A program made the position numbers and the translations under genes. Under the pieces are notes generated by a model, which did no database searches, had not been told where the DNA came from, and was given only the letters and a program-made list of their open reading frames with translations. Positions 18,877-30,172 of a stretch of DNA of 54,407 nucleotides are shown one piece after another. Positions within the stretch are counted from its first letter, which is position 1. Each line of letters begins with the position of its first letter. Source of the stretch: Helicobacter bizzozeronii CCUG 35545. GTDB taxonomy: Bacteria > Campylobacterota > Campylobacteria > Campylobacterales > Helicobacteraceae. The DNA lies in assembly GCA_000263275.1 (NCBI GenBank), contig CAGP01000104.1, positions 1-54,407 on the forward strand. The letters run 5' to 3'.

Positions 18877-19935
18877 TCTTCTTCCTCCTTAATGTTGCCA
18901 ATTTTGACTTTTCTTTGGTTTTCCAAGACTTCCAAGACCTCTTTGACGCGGTCTTTTTCGGTTTGGATCACTTCTTTAATGCGAATCGTCTTGCGATAGC
19001 CCCGATAGCCCACGGTTGCCAAGTAACGCTCTTTGTTGTCGATACTCACCACCACGACATCATTAGCCACCTTATTTAAGCGGAGCGTATCCCCCACATT
19101 CAAATCTAAAATTTCGCGCAAGGTGAGCTTAACCCCCCCTAAAAATGCCGACACATCTACGCTTGCTCCCCCCACTAGGGCTTGCAACTCTTTATTGCGG
19201 CTTTTTTTTAGAGCTGGTCTCGGTGAGCATCACATCGCGATTGCCCATTTTAGAGAGAATCCCCTCAATGGAGATGACCGGGTAGCACAGATTCATCATC
19301 CCTCTAGAATGCCCGATTGCAATCTCCATCACCACCATGATCACGATCTCATTTTGCGCCACAATTTGCACGACATTGGCACTTGATTCCTTGGCATCAA
19401 TGGTGGGGAAAAACTCGGTAACCGGACTCCAAATGTCCTTTAAAATCTGCATCACTTGTTTTAAAACCGTGTCTAGCAAATTCAATTCAATATCGCTAAA
19501 TTCACGGGTTTGATCGTAGGTGCTCCCCTTGCCCCCCAAAAGCCTATCGATCATGGGAAAAACAATGCTAGGATTGACCTCTAAAACCCCATTACCCCCC
19601 ACGGGTTTCATGGAGAAGACATTAAAGCTTGTGGGGCTAGGCAAACTCATTAAAAATTCCCCATAAGTCATTTGATCCACGCTGTGTAATTGAATCTCCA
19701 CAATGGAGCGCATGATCGCTGAAACTTGGCTAGAGAGGCTGCGTGCCATTTTGTCATGGATACTGCGGAAAGATCGCAACTGCTCCTTGCTCACCCGATT
19801 AGGGCGTTTGAAGTCATAGAGGGTGATCTGTTTTTGGGGGAGAATCTCATGCTTTTGGAGGGTATTGACATCATCGGACTCATCGACCACCTCTAAAAGC
19901 GCATCGATCTCTTCTTGGCTTAGAATATCAGCCAT
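18873..19935 (-). CDS. fliM: Flagellar motor switch protein FliM (frameshifted)
   Basis: C-ring protein that binds CheY-P through its N-terminal LSQEEIDALLEVV motif. The middle domain has DFKRPNRVSKEQLRSFRSIH and SLPSPTSFNVFSMKP with the GG-G region; the C-terminal SpoA domain includes LTLREILDLNVGDTLRLNK. An extra base in the T8 run 19202-19209 (plus strand) breaks it after LTETSSKK; removal gives SSKKSRNKELQALVGGASVDV and 353 residues, the expected size. ATG 19935 lies within the end of fliA, an 8-base overlap. Corresponds to HP1031. Confidence 0.93.
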
Positions 19936-20640
19936 GCACGCCTCCTAGCGATTTTCTAATCTTTTTGATCACCTCTTTGATGATCTGTGAGATTCGCGAC
20001 TCGGTGATCCCTAAGATGTCCTTGATCTCACTGAGATTGAGTTCTTACAAAAAAAATAAAGCTGGATAACCAGTTGTTCGCGATTAGACATGGTCTTTAA
20101 GATCGCCTGAATCGCGCCCACCAACTCCTCAAATTCTAACTTTTTGGTGATGGTGTCTTGCTCAATGGCGTTAAACTGCTCGTCCATAGGCACATGCGCA
20201 TAAATATCAGAGGCGATCTTGGCATCTCTGATCTTGCTAACATCCTCTTGTAAGACCTGCGCCAAATAGACATCATCGGGCTCTTCGCCATGCTCATTAA
20301 AATATTTGGAGATCTCATAGTCAATGTTTTTAATGAGTTTCCTAGAGGAGCGCGAAACCACATCTAAGGAGCGCAAATAATCCAACATCGCCCCATTCAC
20401 GCGGGTTTTGGCATACCCCCAAAACGAATCGTTTAACGAGATGTCATAACGCCTAGAGAGTTTGATGAGCTCCTCTGTGCCCACAGACACCAAATCATTA
20501 AAATCAACTGAGCTAGGCAAGCGTTCCTTGAGTCGAAAAGCCATCGAACGCACGGCGGGCAAATATTGGATCGCTAACTCATCTTGGGAGTTTTGGATCT
20601 GGTCATCGTAAGAAGACCCCTTTTGGCGGATCGCTCTCAC
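19928..20640 (-). CDS. fliA: Flagellar sigma factor sigma28 FliA (frameshifted near its end)
   Basis: Directs transcription of late flagellar genes such as the major flagellin. Region 2 is clear (QYLPAVRSMAFRLKERLP, DFNDLVSVGTEELIKLSRRYD, FWGYAKTRVNGAMLDYLRSLD), as is region 3. Region 4 begins TMSNREQLVIQLYFF and, after a break near 20045-20057 (one base missing beside the A8 run), continues as ELNLSEIKDILG and ESRISQIIKEVIKKIRKSLGG, the helix-turn-helix binding the -35. Adding one base gives about 237 residues. GTG 20640 follows AGGGG. The end overlaps the fliM start. Corresponds to HP1032. Confidence 0.92.
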
Positions 20641-20643
20641 GGG

Positions 20644-20955
20644 TTACCCCTCATCAAACTCGTAAGTATGGACATACTTTAACAAATCGTCAATTTCTTT
20701 TTCGCGTTGGGTGAATTCTTTATTGAAATAAACCAAGCGGCGTTCTAATTCTGCTTTGTTTAAAAACTTCTTACGCGGATTGACAAAGCCCATATAAATG
20801 GACGCAAAGAATAAAATGATGAGATAAAACCCCACGGTGGCGACCAAAGTCCCAAATAACACAAATTCGGGCTGATCGAATTTTAACAAAGAAAGAATCA
20901 AGCCGATGAAAAACCCGCCCACAATGGAGAAGTTGATAAAGTTTTCTAATTTCAT
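20644..20955 (-). CDS. Small membrane protein of the flagellar operon (HP1033-like)
   Basis: 103-residue protein of unknown function. Two hydrophobic segments near the N-terminus (FSIVGGFFIGLILSLL and LVATVGFYLIILFFASIY) are followed by a charged, probably helical cytosolic tail (KFLNKAELERRLVYFNKEF to the C-terminus). ATG 20955 is chosen because GAGG lies 7 bases upstream. It sits between flhG and fliA and is conserved there in Helicobacter, so a role in flagellar assembly or its regulation is plausible but unproven. Confidence 0.78.
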   Translation of the reverse strand: MKLENFINFSIVGGFFIGLILSLLKFDQPEFVLFGTLVATVGFYLIILFFASIYMGFVNPRKKFLNKAELERRLVYFNKEFTQREKEIDDLLKYVHTYEFDEG

Positions 20956-20963
20956 CTCGCACC

Positions 20964-21837
20964 TCACAAATAGCGCAACAAGCGTCTAAAAAAACCCAAT
21001 AAAATTATCTTTAGGGGTTTCCAGCACGCCCTGTTCCAATTTTAGGGTTAGAATTTTAACAATTTGGTTCATGGCAAATGAAAAGGCGTTAAAAGGCTCG
21101 CTTTTGCACAGAAGTTTGCGGTTTTTAATCGATTGCTTGATGGCGTTGTTGTTTTGGATATAGCCCAAGTAGTTTAAGGTCATGTTGGGGATATTTTCTT
21201 TTGCCACTCTCTGGATTCCTCCAAAAATCTGCAAACTCTTTTCAGCCGAGTCTACCATATTGACTAAAACAAAGACATTATCTTTTGTCTTGGAATTGAC
21301 CTTGATCGTGGTGTAGGCATCGGTGATGGCGGCTGGATCGGAAGTGGTGATCACCACCACCGAATCGCTGGCGCGCAAAAAAGCTTGGGTGAATTCCCCA
21401 ATCCCTGCCCCCGTATCAATGATCATGTAATCCAGATCGTCCAAAATGTTTTGTTCATCCACAAAGCTATCTAAAATCTCTTGGCTGACATACTTAAAAA
21501 TCTCTTCCCCGCTATCCCCGGGCACCAAATAAAACCCCTCTTCAATGGGATAGACCACATCGCTAAAACGCACCTCCCCCCTTAGGGCGTGTAAAATGTT
21601 TTTGGTGGTCTTGATCCCAAAAATAATATCCAAATTGGCTAGTCCAATATCGGCATCCAGCACGCCCACCTTGTAGCCAGCCTTAAACAAACAATAGGCT
21701 AGATTAGCACTAATGGTGCTTTTGCCCACCCCCCCCTTACCGCTCGTGATCGCCACAAACTTTGTCTTGCCCTTGTTGTTAAAAATGCTTCTGGGCTCCA
21801 TGATGTTTTCTAAGCCGCTTGCTTGATTATGCTTCAT
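20964..21837 (-). CDS. flhG: Flagellar number regulator FlhG (YlxH/FleN), frameshifted at the C-terminus
   Basis: MinD-like ATPase that works with FlhF to set number and position of flagella. Deviant Walker [46 protein letters not shown] and TTSDPAAITDAY are all present. The N-terminus is a short charged extension as in other FlhG proteins. An A7 run at 20988-20994 (plus strand) has one base too many; removing it extends the end to NFIGFFRRLLRYL and a stop at 20964-20966, giving 290 residues. ATG 21837 overlaps the flhF stop (ATGA). Corresponds to HP1034. Confidence 0.92.
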
Positions 21838-23208
21838 GGATTTTTCCTACCCGGGTGGGAAAACCCATCCAACATGCAATCCACCAAGTAATCATTGCTG
21901 GCGACCAATAAATCCGCTGGGACTTCTTGCCCAATAGAAAGATAGCTAATGGGCTTTTTGCTCTCATAGACCAATGAAAATAAATTCCCAAACCCCCGAC
22001 TCTCATCTAGCTTTGTAAAAATCAGGCTATCAATCTCTAAGGGGCTAAAGGCGTTGTAAATGTCCTTTAAATCCTCGTATTTGGTGGTGAGCGACAACAC
22101 TAAGGTCGTATCGATTTTATAACCATGTTCGGTGAATTTCTTCAAATTCTCAATCTTTTTCTTGTCATGCTGGGAATGCCCGGTGGTGTCGATCAAAATC
22201 ACATCGCAATACTCCAAAGCCTCCATCTCTTTAGCAAAATCCTCCGAATCCATCACGGTTTCAATGCTAATTTTCATCTTTTTGGCATACCACATGAGTT
22301 GTTCGACTGCCCCGATTCGGTAGGTGTCTAAGGTCAAAATCCCCACCTTATACTTTTGGTTTAACAACTTGGAGTAACGCGCAGCTAGCTTGGCTAAAGT
22401 CGTGGTTTTGCCCACACCCGTAGGGCCCACCAACATTAAAATCTTTTTGTAATTGGGGTCCAAGCCCTCATGGCGGCAATAGATCATTTTGCGTAAGACC
22501 TCTCTAAAATAACGCTTGACCGTTACAGAGTTTTCCCGCATTTTAACGGGCATCAGCTCCAAGCTCAAACGCATGATCTCATCTAGGTGCATTTTATGCA
22601 TGCCACTATGTTTAGCCAAGCGGTAAATCTCGGCAAACTCTTGGGGGATGAAGAGCCCTTGCTCCTTTTCCTCGCTCCACACCATGTTTCGGATCAGCTT
22701 CAAATTATCGTTGATCTTATTCAACTCACCTTTAATGGAGTGCAAGCCCTCATCGGGTTTGTTAGCTGGGGGCGGGGGGGCTTTTGGCTTGCTCTCTGGC
22801 TTGGGCATCTTTTAAGCTGCTTTGGGCAATTTGGGTTAAGCCCTTAGGCACGCTCAGTGTGGGCGGGGATTCTTCTTGATTTTCCACACCGGCTAACTTG
22901 CGCATCTCCTTAATGGCTTCAGAGAGTTCCAAATCTACCGCTTCTTGAGGGGGAGGGGCTTTGGGGGACTCAGGGCGCACACTCTGCAAGGCTTGATCCA
23001 AGCGTTCTTGCATGTTATTGCTCTTAGGGGGTTTGTTCTCCTCGGCAGGTTTATCCACAGCGACCACCACTTCATACAGCCCGGGCTCTGTCAATGTTTT
23101 CTTGCGAATCTCTTTGGCTTTCACCACCAAAGCATTGTGCCCATGCTCACTTTGGGCTAATTTGAGTGCTTCAGCGGTGGTCTCCCCGCTATAAGTGTAA
23201 AGTTTCAT
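21834..23208 (-). CDS. flhF: Flagellar biosynthesis GTPase FlhF (frameshifted)
   Basis: SRP-type GTPase required for flagellar placement and early gene expression. The N-terminal B domain starts MKLYTYSGETTAEALKLAQ, then a Pro/Lys-rich linker, an N domain, and the G domain with LMLVGPTGVGKTTTLAKLAA (G1), DTYRIGAVEQL, LIDTTGHSQHD (G3) and FTKLDES (G4). The break lies at the G7 run 22774-22780 (plus strand) in a Pro-rich linker; one base fewer yields KSPPPPANKPDEG and 457 residues, the H. pylori size. ATG 23208 follows GGAGAG and overlaps folK (ATGA). Corresponds to HP1035. Confidence 0.93.
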
Positions 23209-23687
23209 GATTCTCTCCAAGCCAAATGCCCCAAGATCAAGGGCACAAGAACCGATTCACGCCGACTCCACTCAGGGTGGGGTAACATGCGGTGTGCTTG
23301 CCTAGATACGAGGCGGTTAAAAAAAATCACATCAATATCAAGGGTGCGGGGCGCATTTTTAAAGGCACGCTTACGGCTACGCCCCCAGCGTCTCTCTAAG
23401 TAAAAGATGAGGCTGAATAATTCTAGGACGCTCAATGCGGTTTTAAAAGAAAGGGTTGCGTTGTAAAAATGGGCTTGGTGGTGGTAACCAAAGGGCGGGT
23501 TGAGATAGAGGGGTGAAGAGGTCAATAAAGAAAAAGCGCGGTGTCTAGCAAACCACAACCAAAGCCACTCAAAAATCTTTTTAGAATCGCCCACATTGCT
23601 CCCTATGCCCAGCGTTGCTGTATTCTTCAAATCCCACACACGCCCGCATTTTCGTGGGAAAAACGGAGAATATACCAGCGTACGCAT
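23205..23687 (-). CDS. folK: 2-amino-4-hydroxy-6-hydroxymethyldihydropteridine pyrophosphokinase
   Basis: Folate pathway enzyme transferring pyrophosphate from ATP to 6-hydroxymethyl-dihydropterin. ATLGIGSNVGDSKKIF is the N-terminal motif and GRSRKRAFKNAPRTLDIDVI the ATP/Mg2+ signature; LPHPEWSRRESVLVPL closes it. ATG 23687 begins just after the pepQ stop, but it adds about 25 residues before the conserved core; the TTG of LKNTATL is an alternative start. Co-translated with flhF. Intact. Confidence 0.9.
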   Translation of the reverse strand: MRTLVYSPFFPRKCGRVWDLKNTATLGIGSNVGDSKKIFEWLWLWFARHRAFSLLTSSPLYLNPPFGYHHQAHFYNATLSFKTALSVLELFSLIFYLERRWGRSRKRAFKNAPRTLDIDVIFFNRLVSRQAHRMLPHPEWSRRESVLVPLILGHLAWRES

Positions 23688-23693
23688 CCACTC

Positions 23694-24717
23694 TTAAAGA
23701 ATCTGTGCCCTTGAATCGTGCACGACCACGAGATCCTCAATTCTAATCCCATACTTGCCCGGAATATAAATCCCGGGTTCAATAGAGAAAACCATGCCCT
23801 CCTCAACCACCATTTGGCTTTTGGGCGAAATAAAGGGCAATTCATGGATGTCTAATCCAATCCCATGTCCGGTGCCATGCCCAAAAAAACGCCCATACCC
23901 GCTTTTTTCAATCACGCCCCGCGCGATGGCATCGATTTGCTGACCTGTCATGCCTGCCCGTAATTGCTCGATCGTGCTCTCTTGGGCTTGGCGCACAATG
24001 TCATAAATCTTTTGCAACTCAGGCTCATTAAAGCGTTGGGCTCTCTCAAAATCTAAATCCCCATCAAAAAGGGCACAACGGGTGCGATCCGAGCAATAAC
24101 GCTGGTATTTCAAGCCCATATCCATTAAAAGCAAATCGCCCTTTCTAAGGTGGGTTTGTAAATCGGGGAGGGCATGGGGTTTAGCCGCATTGGCATTGAT
24201 GGCAACAATGGGCTCAAAGCTCAAATCATACGCCCCTTGCTGGGTTAAAAATTCCTTGACCTTGAATTGCAAAAACGCCTCGCTAGGCTCAGACAAGCTT
24301 TGCACACAGCTAGCAAACTCCTTTAATGCCCGCACATTAAGACTCTGAGATTGCTTGAGCAAAGCGATCTGTTCGGGAGTCTTCACCACGCGCTGTTTGC
24401 GGTGGTAATCAACTTCCCCTACCAACTTCTCCCCCAAATGCGCCTCTAGGCGTTGGTAATTTTGCAAGGTGATTTGGGCGGGGTCAAAATAGAGTTTGTT
24501 AGGCGGGGTTTTTTGCACCAAATCGATCATGTGCGCCCACAAGTCTGAACCCTCCACCACCTCAACCCCCCCTTGCACTTGCGCGCGCGCCTCTAGGGTG
24601 TATCTGGAGTCCGTGATAAAAAACGCGCGATCCTCAAGTTGCAAAAAAAATTGCGTGATCACAGCTATACCCACACGCAAAATATTGGGCACTCTCATTG
24701 GTGGTGAAATGCGCCAC
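23694..24717 (-). CDS. pepQ: Xaa-Pro aminopeptidase / M24 peptidase (frameshifted)
   Basis: Pita-bread metallopeptidase of about 340 residues after correction. The N-terminal creatinase domain includes AFFITDSRYTLEARAQV; the C-terminal catalytic domain has metal ligands in LLLMDMGLKYQRYCSDRTR, FFGHGTGHGIGLDIHELPF, VFSIEPGIYIPGKYGIRIEDL. An extra base in the A8 run 24643-24650 (plus strand) breaks the N-terminal part; correction extends it upstream as NESAQYFACGYSCDHAIFLQLEDR to a GTG at 24717 that overlaps the aroQ stop (TAGTG). Corresponds to HP1037. Substrate is probably proline-containing peptides. Confidence 0.87.
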
Positions 24718-25214
24718 TACTGCCCTCTAGACTCAAGTGAGGGGTTTTGGTTGCCTTGGCTTTCCTTAAGGGCTTTAAATTCAATGAGGATTTGTTTCAT
24801 CGCAATTAAAGCCATGTGGTAACCAAGAGCCCCAAACCCCGTGATCACGCCCGCACTCACCATGCCAGTATAACTTGTGCGCCTAAAGTCCTCACGCGCA
24901 AAAATATTGGTCAAATGCACCTCAATTACGGGCATATCAGCCAACATAATCGCATCGCCAATGGCAATTGAAGTGTGGGAGAAAGCCCCGGGGTTAATCA
25001 CAATGCCCTCATAGTCGCTCCCCACGCACTCTTGAATTTTATCAATAATTTCGCCCTCAAAATTGCTTTGAAAAAACTCCAATTCCAAATCATTTTGTTT
25101 GGCAAAATCTTCCATGTTCTCATGGATTTGATCCAAAGTGATGGGCCCGTAGAGTCTAGGATCCCTGTGCCCTAACATATTAAGATTAGGTCCTTGAATC
25201 ACCAAAATTTTCAT
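24717..25214 (-). CDS. aroQ: 3-dehydroquinate dehydratase, type II
   Basis: Third step of the shikimate pathway. 165 residues with ILVIQGPNLNMLGHRDPRLYG (catalytic Tyr region), EFFQSNFEGEIIDKIQ, GIVINPGAFSHTSIAIGDA and VEVHLTN-like VIEVHLTNIFAREDFRRTSY, the standard type II motifs with active-site Asn, His and Arg. First gene of the flagellar/folate run here; aroC lies elsewhere in this window (40655-41734). Overlaps pepQ by one base. ATG 25214 has AGGAGAATGGC upstream. Intact. Confidence 0.95.
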   Translation of the reverse strand: MKILVIQGPNLNMLGHRDPRLYGPITLDQIHENMEDFAKQNDLELEFFQSNFEGEIIDKIQECVGSDYEGIVINPGAFSHTSIAIGDAIMLADMPVIEVHLTNIFAREDFRRTSYTGMVSAGVITGFGALGYHMALIAMKQILIEFKALKESQGNQNPSLESRGQ

Positions 25215-25286
25215 GCCATTCTCCTTACCAAATGAAAGATTAAAGAGGTCATTATAGCATAAAACTCCCGTTTAAAGCCCAAAGGC

Positions 25287-26927
25287 TTAGAGTGTGAAAT
25301 TATGGACAATCTTTTGGAGATTTTGGGCAGTAACCTCTAGGGTGCTAATTTCTTTGGTGTTGCCCAACATCGATGCCGCCACCTCGTGCGCCATGCGGGC
25401 GATCTGATTGACCTTATCAGCGATGTTCTCAATGCTTTGGTGCTGATCTTTGGAGTAAGACACGACATTTTTTGGCATCTTTTAAGGAATGGGTGGCTTT
25501 GTCATAAATGGCTTCTAGGGCATAGGATGCGCCATCGACATTGTCCTTGTCTTTTTTTTGATCTCAGCGACCATGTTTTCTATACTGCCCACCGATCTTT
25601 TGGTCTCCTCTTGAATGAGCTGGATGATGTGGTTGATCTCTTGGGTGGCTTTGCCCGTGTGTTCGGCTAACTTGCGAATTTCATCAGCCACCACTGCAAA
25701 TCCACGCCCATGCTCGCCTGCGCGTGCTGCCTCAATAGCGGCATTTAAGGCTAATAAATTGGTCTGATCGGCAATGTCTTGAATCAACCCAGCACTATTG
25801 CCAATATTTTGCACATGCTGGTCTAAGGATTGGATTTGGGTGGCCGAATCTGCAGCACCACGGCTAATACCCACCATGCTTTGGGCGGTCTCCTGCATAG
25901 CCTCCTTGCCTTTTTGACTCAATTCCACGCTTTGGAGCGAATTGGCCTCTGTTTGCTCGACAATGTTACGCACGCATTTGACGCTCTCTTGGACTTGTTG
26001 CATGCATTGTGTGAGCTGGTTTGTCATGTCCTCTTGCTTGTTGGCGTTTTCTTGAGAGAGGCGGGACAAATTGGCAATGAGGCTAGATTTATCAGAAATA
26101 TCACTAGAAGATTGGCTAATTTGCGTGATGATCTCAATCATGGAATGTTGCATGTCCCCCAGTGCGTCCAGTGCGCTGCCTTCAAACTTGGTTTGGACGG
26201 GCTTAGAGAGATCGCCCTTTGCCACCAAAGCAATGATCTGCTTGAGTTGCAAGGGTTCAGCACCCAAAGCGCGCATGATATTGCGCACAATCATAAAGGC
26301 AAGTCCCATGCCCGCAAGTGCAGCCAGCAAGGTTAAAAAGATCATCAATGTGCTAAAACCGCTGGCAATATCGCGCGCCATCGGTGTGAGTTGTCTGTTG
26401 AGATATTCTTCATAATCAATCAAGGCATTGACAGCGGCTAACCACTTGACAAAATTAGGCCCTGTTTCTTGGCTCAAAAACTGCGCCGCCTTTCTTTCAT
26501 CTTGGCGTTTTAACGCAATGGTTTTTTCGATTTGGGGGAGAGTGATGGCTTCTATGCGGTTGATATTCTCGACTAACTTTTTTTCTTGGCTGCTGATATG
26601 ATCGGCTAGCTGGGTAAAAATCCCCTGCATGAGGGCTTTATTTTTCTGATAATCTCCATAGAGCTTGTCAATCAAATCGATTTGCTTTTGCATATAGGCA
26701 TCATCTTGTGCCAACACCACATCCCGAATCGCAATGGATCGATCATGCACGCTGCCTCTGAGATTGATCGCATAGCGTTGCTTGACCGCATTAAAGTCTG
26801 TCAGTTCCGTTAAAATGTGATTGATACTATGCACTCTAGATACGCCCACAATCGTAACAATCACCATTAAAAAAATGATCACACCAAAACCCCCATAGAG
26901 CTTTTGGGATACACTTAATTTACTCAT
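25287..26927 (-). CDS. Transmembrane methyl-accepting chemotaxis protein (two compensating frame breaks)
   Basis: Chemoreceptor of about 546 residues. TM1 (~10-30, [19 protein letters not shown]), a ~160-residue mostly helical periplasmic domain resembling four-helix-bundle (4HB_MCP) sensors, TM2 (~195-215), HAMP (around [22 protein letters not shown]), then a signalling domain with hairpin tip [20 protein letters not shown] and [20 protein letters not shown]. Frame is lost at the T8 run 25552-25559 and regained at the T6 run 25468-25473 (plus strand), net zero; the segment between reads [20 protein letters not shown], normal MCP coiled coil. Ligand unknown; no dCache fold is visible. Confidence 0.9.
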
Positions 26928-26997
26928 GAATTTCTCCTCAATTTCTTGTTTTAAATTGTATGCTAGATTAAAGGTTAATTGCTATGAAACTCTGTCT

Positions 26998-27005
26998 ATT
27001 ATAAT
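26998..27005. promoter_or_regulatory. Bidirectional TATAAT upstream of the chemoreceptor
   Basis: ATTATAAT gives TATAAT on both strands (minus 27003-26998, plus 27000-27005). The minus-strand element lies about 70 bases upstream of the chemoreceptor ATG, so its leader would be long. The plus-strand one is about 87 bases upstream of the S4 gene. Confidence 0.35.
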
Positions 27006-27077
27006 ACAAGGATGTGTGGTTTGGGCAATATGTCTTAAAATATCCGTTTTGGACTTAGCCTAAATTAAAGCGCATAA

Positions 27078-27086
27078 TGCTACAAT
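27078..27086 (+). promoter_or_regulatory. Extended -10 directly upstream of the S4 gene
   Basis: TGCTACAAT matches TGnTAnAAT and ends five bases before the ATG at 27092. Transcription would start at or next to the start codon, and no ribosome-binding site is visible, so the transcript may be leaderless. Confidence 0.4.
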
Positions 27087-27091
27087 GATGC

Positions 27092-27340
27092 ATGCGTATT
27101 GACAAATTTTTAAATGCAACCAATATCACTAAACGGCGTGCGATCGCGCTGGATATGCTCAAAGAGGGCGTGGTTTTTTTAAATGGCGCGCCTGTCAAGC
27201 CCAGTAAAGAGGTTAAAATAGGCGATGTGCTCCAAATTAAGTATTTGGATCGCTCCAAGTCCTACCGCGTGCTGGCTATCCCCACGCTTAAAACCATTCC
27301 TAAAACCCAAAGCCATTTGTTCGTGCAAGAATTAGAATAA
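27092..27340 (+). CDS. S4-domain RNA-binding protein (HP1423-like)
   Basis: 82-residue protein consisting of an S4 domain: RIDKFLNATNITKRRAIALDM, then GVVFLNGAPVKPSKEVKIGD, the Hsp15/RluB-like RNA-binding surface. Such small proteins bind rRNA; Hsp15 rescues stalled 50S subunits. ATG 27092 has no Shine-Dalgarno; an extended -10 abuts it. Followed after 21 bases by ileS, as in H. pylori (HP1423-HP1422). Intact. Confidence 0.85.
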   Translation: MRIDKFLNATNITKRRAIALDMLKEGVVFLNGAPVKPSKEVKIGDVLQIKYLDRSKSYRVLAIPTLKTIPKTQSHLFVQELE

Positions 27341-27361
27341 ATCCCAATAGAAAGGTTTTTG

Positions 27362-30172
27362 ATGCAAGATTATAAAGACAGCCTCATCCTCCCCCAAACT
27401 TCCTTCCCCATGAAAGCTAACGCCATTGCCAACGCCCCCAAGCTCTACGCGCGTTGGCGTGAGCAAGCAGTCTATGCCCACATGTTGGACAAACGCCAAG
27501 ACGCGCCAGAGGGCTTTATCTTGCATGATGGTCCCCCCTATGCTAACGGGCATTTGCATATCGGGCACGCGCTCAATAAAATCTTAAAAGATGTGATTGT
27601 CAAGCACCAGTTATTTTTTAGGCAAAAAGGTCGATTATGTCCCCGGGTGGGATTGCCATGGCTTGCCCATTGAGCAACAAGTCGAAAAGGATTTTAAGGA
27701 GTCCCAGCACAGGCTACCCCCCGAGCAACGCCACACCCTCAACCCCCTAGAGTTTCGCGATCGCTGTTACGCACACGCCCAGAAATTTATCGGCGTGCAA
27801 CGCGAAGAGTTTTTGCGCTTGGGCGTGGTGGGGGATTATGAAAAGCCCTATGAAACTTATAAATACGAGTTTGAGGCTAGTATCTATGAAATGCTCTGCA
27901 TTGCCGCCCAAAAGGGCTTGCTCAAGCAACGCTTTAAGCCCGTCTATTGGAGTTGGGCGTGCCAAAGTGCGCTGGCTGAAGCGGAGGTGGAATATAAAGA
28001 AAAACAATCCGATTCGATCTTTGTGAGTTTCCCCCTCCAGCCTGCCAGTGCGCAAAAACTCGCCCAAGAGGCGCATTTTAGCACGCAGGAGTGTCCTCAA
28101 GAATTTGCCCTTGTGATCTGGACCACCACCCCCTGGACTCTAGCAGCTAATGTGGGAATCGCGCTCAAGCCTAGGACTACTTATGCGATCACCTCTAAGG
28201 GGCATATCATTGCGCTAGAATTAGCCCAAAAACTGCTAGAGCAGGGCATTTTAGAGGGGAAATTGTGGGGAGCTTTGAAAGTGAGTTGTTAGAAAAGGCT
28301 TTAGCGACCAATCCATTAAACCAACGCGATTCGGTGGTGCTCTTAGGCGATCATGTCAGCTTGGAGGAGGGGAGTGGTGCGGTGCATACCGCCCCCGGAC
28401 ATGGTGAGGAAGACTACCATTTGTGCCTGCAATACGATTTGGAAGTGTTGGTGCCTGTGGATGACTATGGGCGTTACAATGAGGAAATCTTGCATAAAAA
28501 ACTCTTGCCCGAAGAGTTTTTAGGCACGCATGTACTCAAAATCCAGCCTAAGATCATCGAGTTATTGGGCGATTCTGTGTTGCACCATAGCACTATCACG
28601 CACTCCTACCCGCATTGTTGGCGCACGCATGAGCCCATTTTATACCGCGCCACCACGCAGTGGTTTATCATGATGGATGTGCCCTTTTTACAAGAAGATG
28701 GCAGTTCTAAAACCCTGCGCCAAGTTGCCCTAGAGGCGATTGAGGATGTCGCCTTTTACCCCAAACAGGGAAAAAACCGCCTCAAAGCCATGCTAGAGCA
28801 ACGCCCCGATTGGTGTGTATCCAGGCAGCGCAACTGGGGCGTGCCTATGGCGTTTTTCTTAGATAAACAAACCCAAGAGCCCCTACTAGAGGAAGCGGTC
28901 TTAAAGCACATCTATAACATCTTCAAAGAAAAGGGTTGTAATGCGTGGTGGGAGCAGAGTGTAGAGGAGCTTTTGCCAGCACAGCTCAAGCACCTAGCCC
29001 CTAATTTAGAGAAAAACACCCATATCTTAGATGTGTGGTTTGATAGTGGGAGCACTTTTAAGGCGGTGTGCGAGGAACGCTTGGGGGTTTATCCTAGCGA
29101 TTTAGTGCTAGAAGGGAGCGATCAACACCGCGGATGGTTTCAAAGCTCTCTGCTCTTGAGCTGTATCAAGCACTCCCGCGCGCCCTTTAAAGGCGTGCTC
29201 ACACATGGCTTCACCGTGGATGCTAAGGGGCATAAGATGAGTAAATCTAAGGGGAATGTCTTTTCCTTAGATGAGGTGCTTAACACCTATGGGAGCGATA
29301 TTTTACGCCTGTGGGTGGTGATGAATGACTACCAAGACAATTTAAGTGTCTCGCATGCCTTCTTTGCCCAAACCGCTGAGGGGTATAAAAAGGTGCGCAA
29401 TACCTTACGCTTTTTGTTAGCTAACACAGCCGGGCTAGAGGGCTTAACCCCTCTGCAAGATTTAGGGCTAGTGGATCGCTGGATTTTAGCCCTAAGCTCA
29501 AAGGTCTTTGCCCAAGTGCAAGAGCACTTTAAACAATATGACTTTGTCAAGGGCTTGCAAAAACTCTTTGCCTTTATTGCCAATGATCTGAGCGGAATCT
29601 ACATGGATATCTGCAAGGACAGCCTCTATTGCGATGCCAAAAATGATCCTGCTAGGCGTGCGATTCAAACCACGATGCTTTATTTAGCCCACCATTTGAG
29701 CTTTGCACTCGCCCCCATTCTCACCTACACCATTGAGGAGGTGCTAGAACACGCCAGCCCCTTATTTAAAGAGGTGGCTTTAGCAGGGGGCGGGGTCTTT
29801 GATCTGAAAATGCCCTTTTTATTGGAAGGAGCACAGGCTCAAAGTATCTTAGATCAGTTTGAACGCCCCCTAGCCTTGCGCGCGCGCTTCAGCGAGGCAC
29901 TAGACGGACTTAAAAAAGATAAGCAGGTTAAAACCTCTTTGGAGGTGCAAATTTACTTTAAAAACCCCCAAGATTTGGAGTTCCCCCATTATGTGGAGTG
30001 GCTCATGGTGAGCGCGGTAGGCGTGTGGGAGGGCAATACGGAGGACATTTTATTAGAGAGTCCCGATTTTGTCCTAGCGCGCGCCTCTTTGGAAAAATGC
30101 CCGCGTTGTTGGCGTTTTTTAGCTCCCCAAGATGAACTCTGCGGGCGTTGCGCTGAAGTCTTGCATGCTTGA
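27362..30172 (+). CDS. ileS: Isoleucyl-tRNA synthetase (two compensating frame breaks)
   Basis: Class Ia synthetase of about 936 residues. HIGH motif in PPYANGHLHIGHALNK, then VPGWDCHGLPIE; the CP1 editing domain contains WTTTPWTLAAN and GTGAVHTAPGHGEEDY-like SGAVHTAPGHGEEDY; VWFDSGS and KMSKS in TVDAKGHKMSKSKGNVF; and a C-terminal zinc site CPRCWRF...CGRC. Frame lost at the T6 run 27614-27619 (one T extra; correction gives LFLGKKVDYVPGWD) and regained at 28264-28270 (one G missing; KLVGSFESEL). Net zero. ATG 27362 follows GAAAGG; the end overlaps queF. Essential, so the breaks are probably not biological. Confidence 0.96.
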
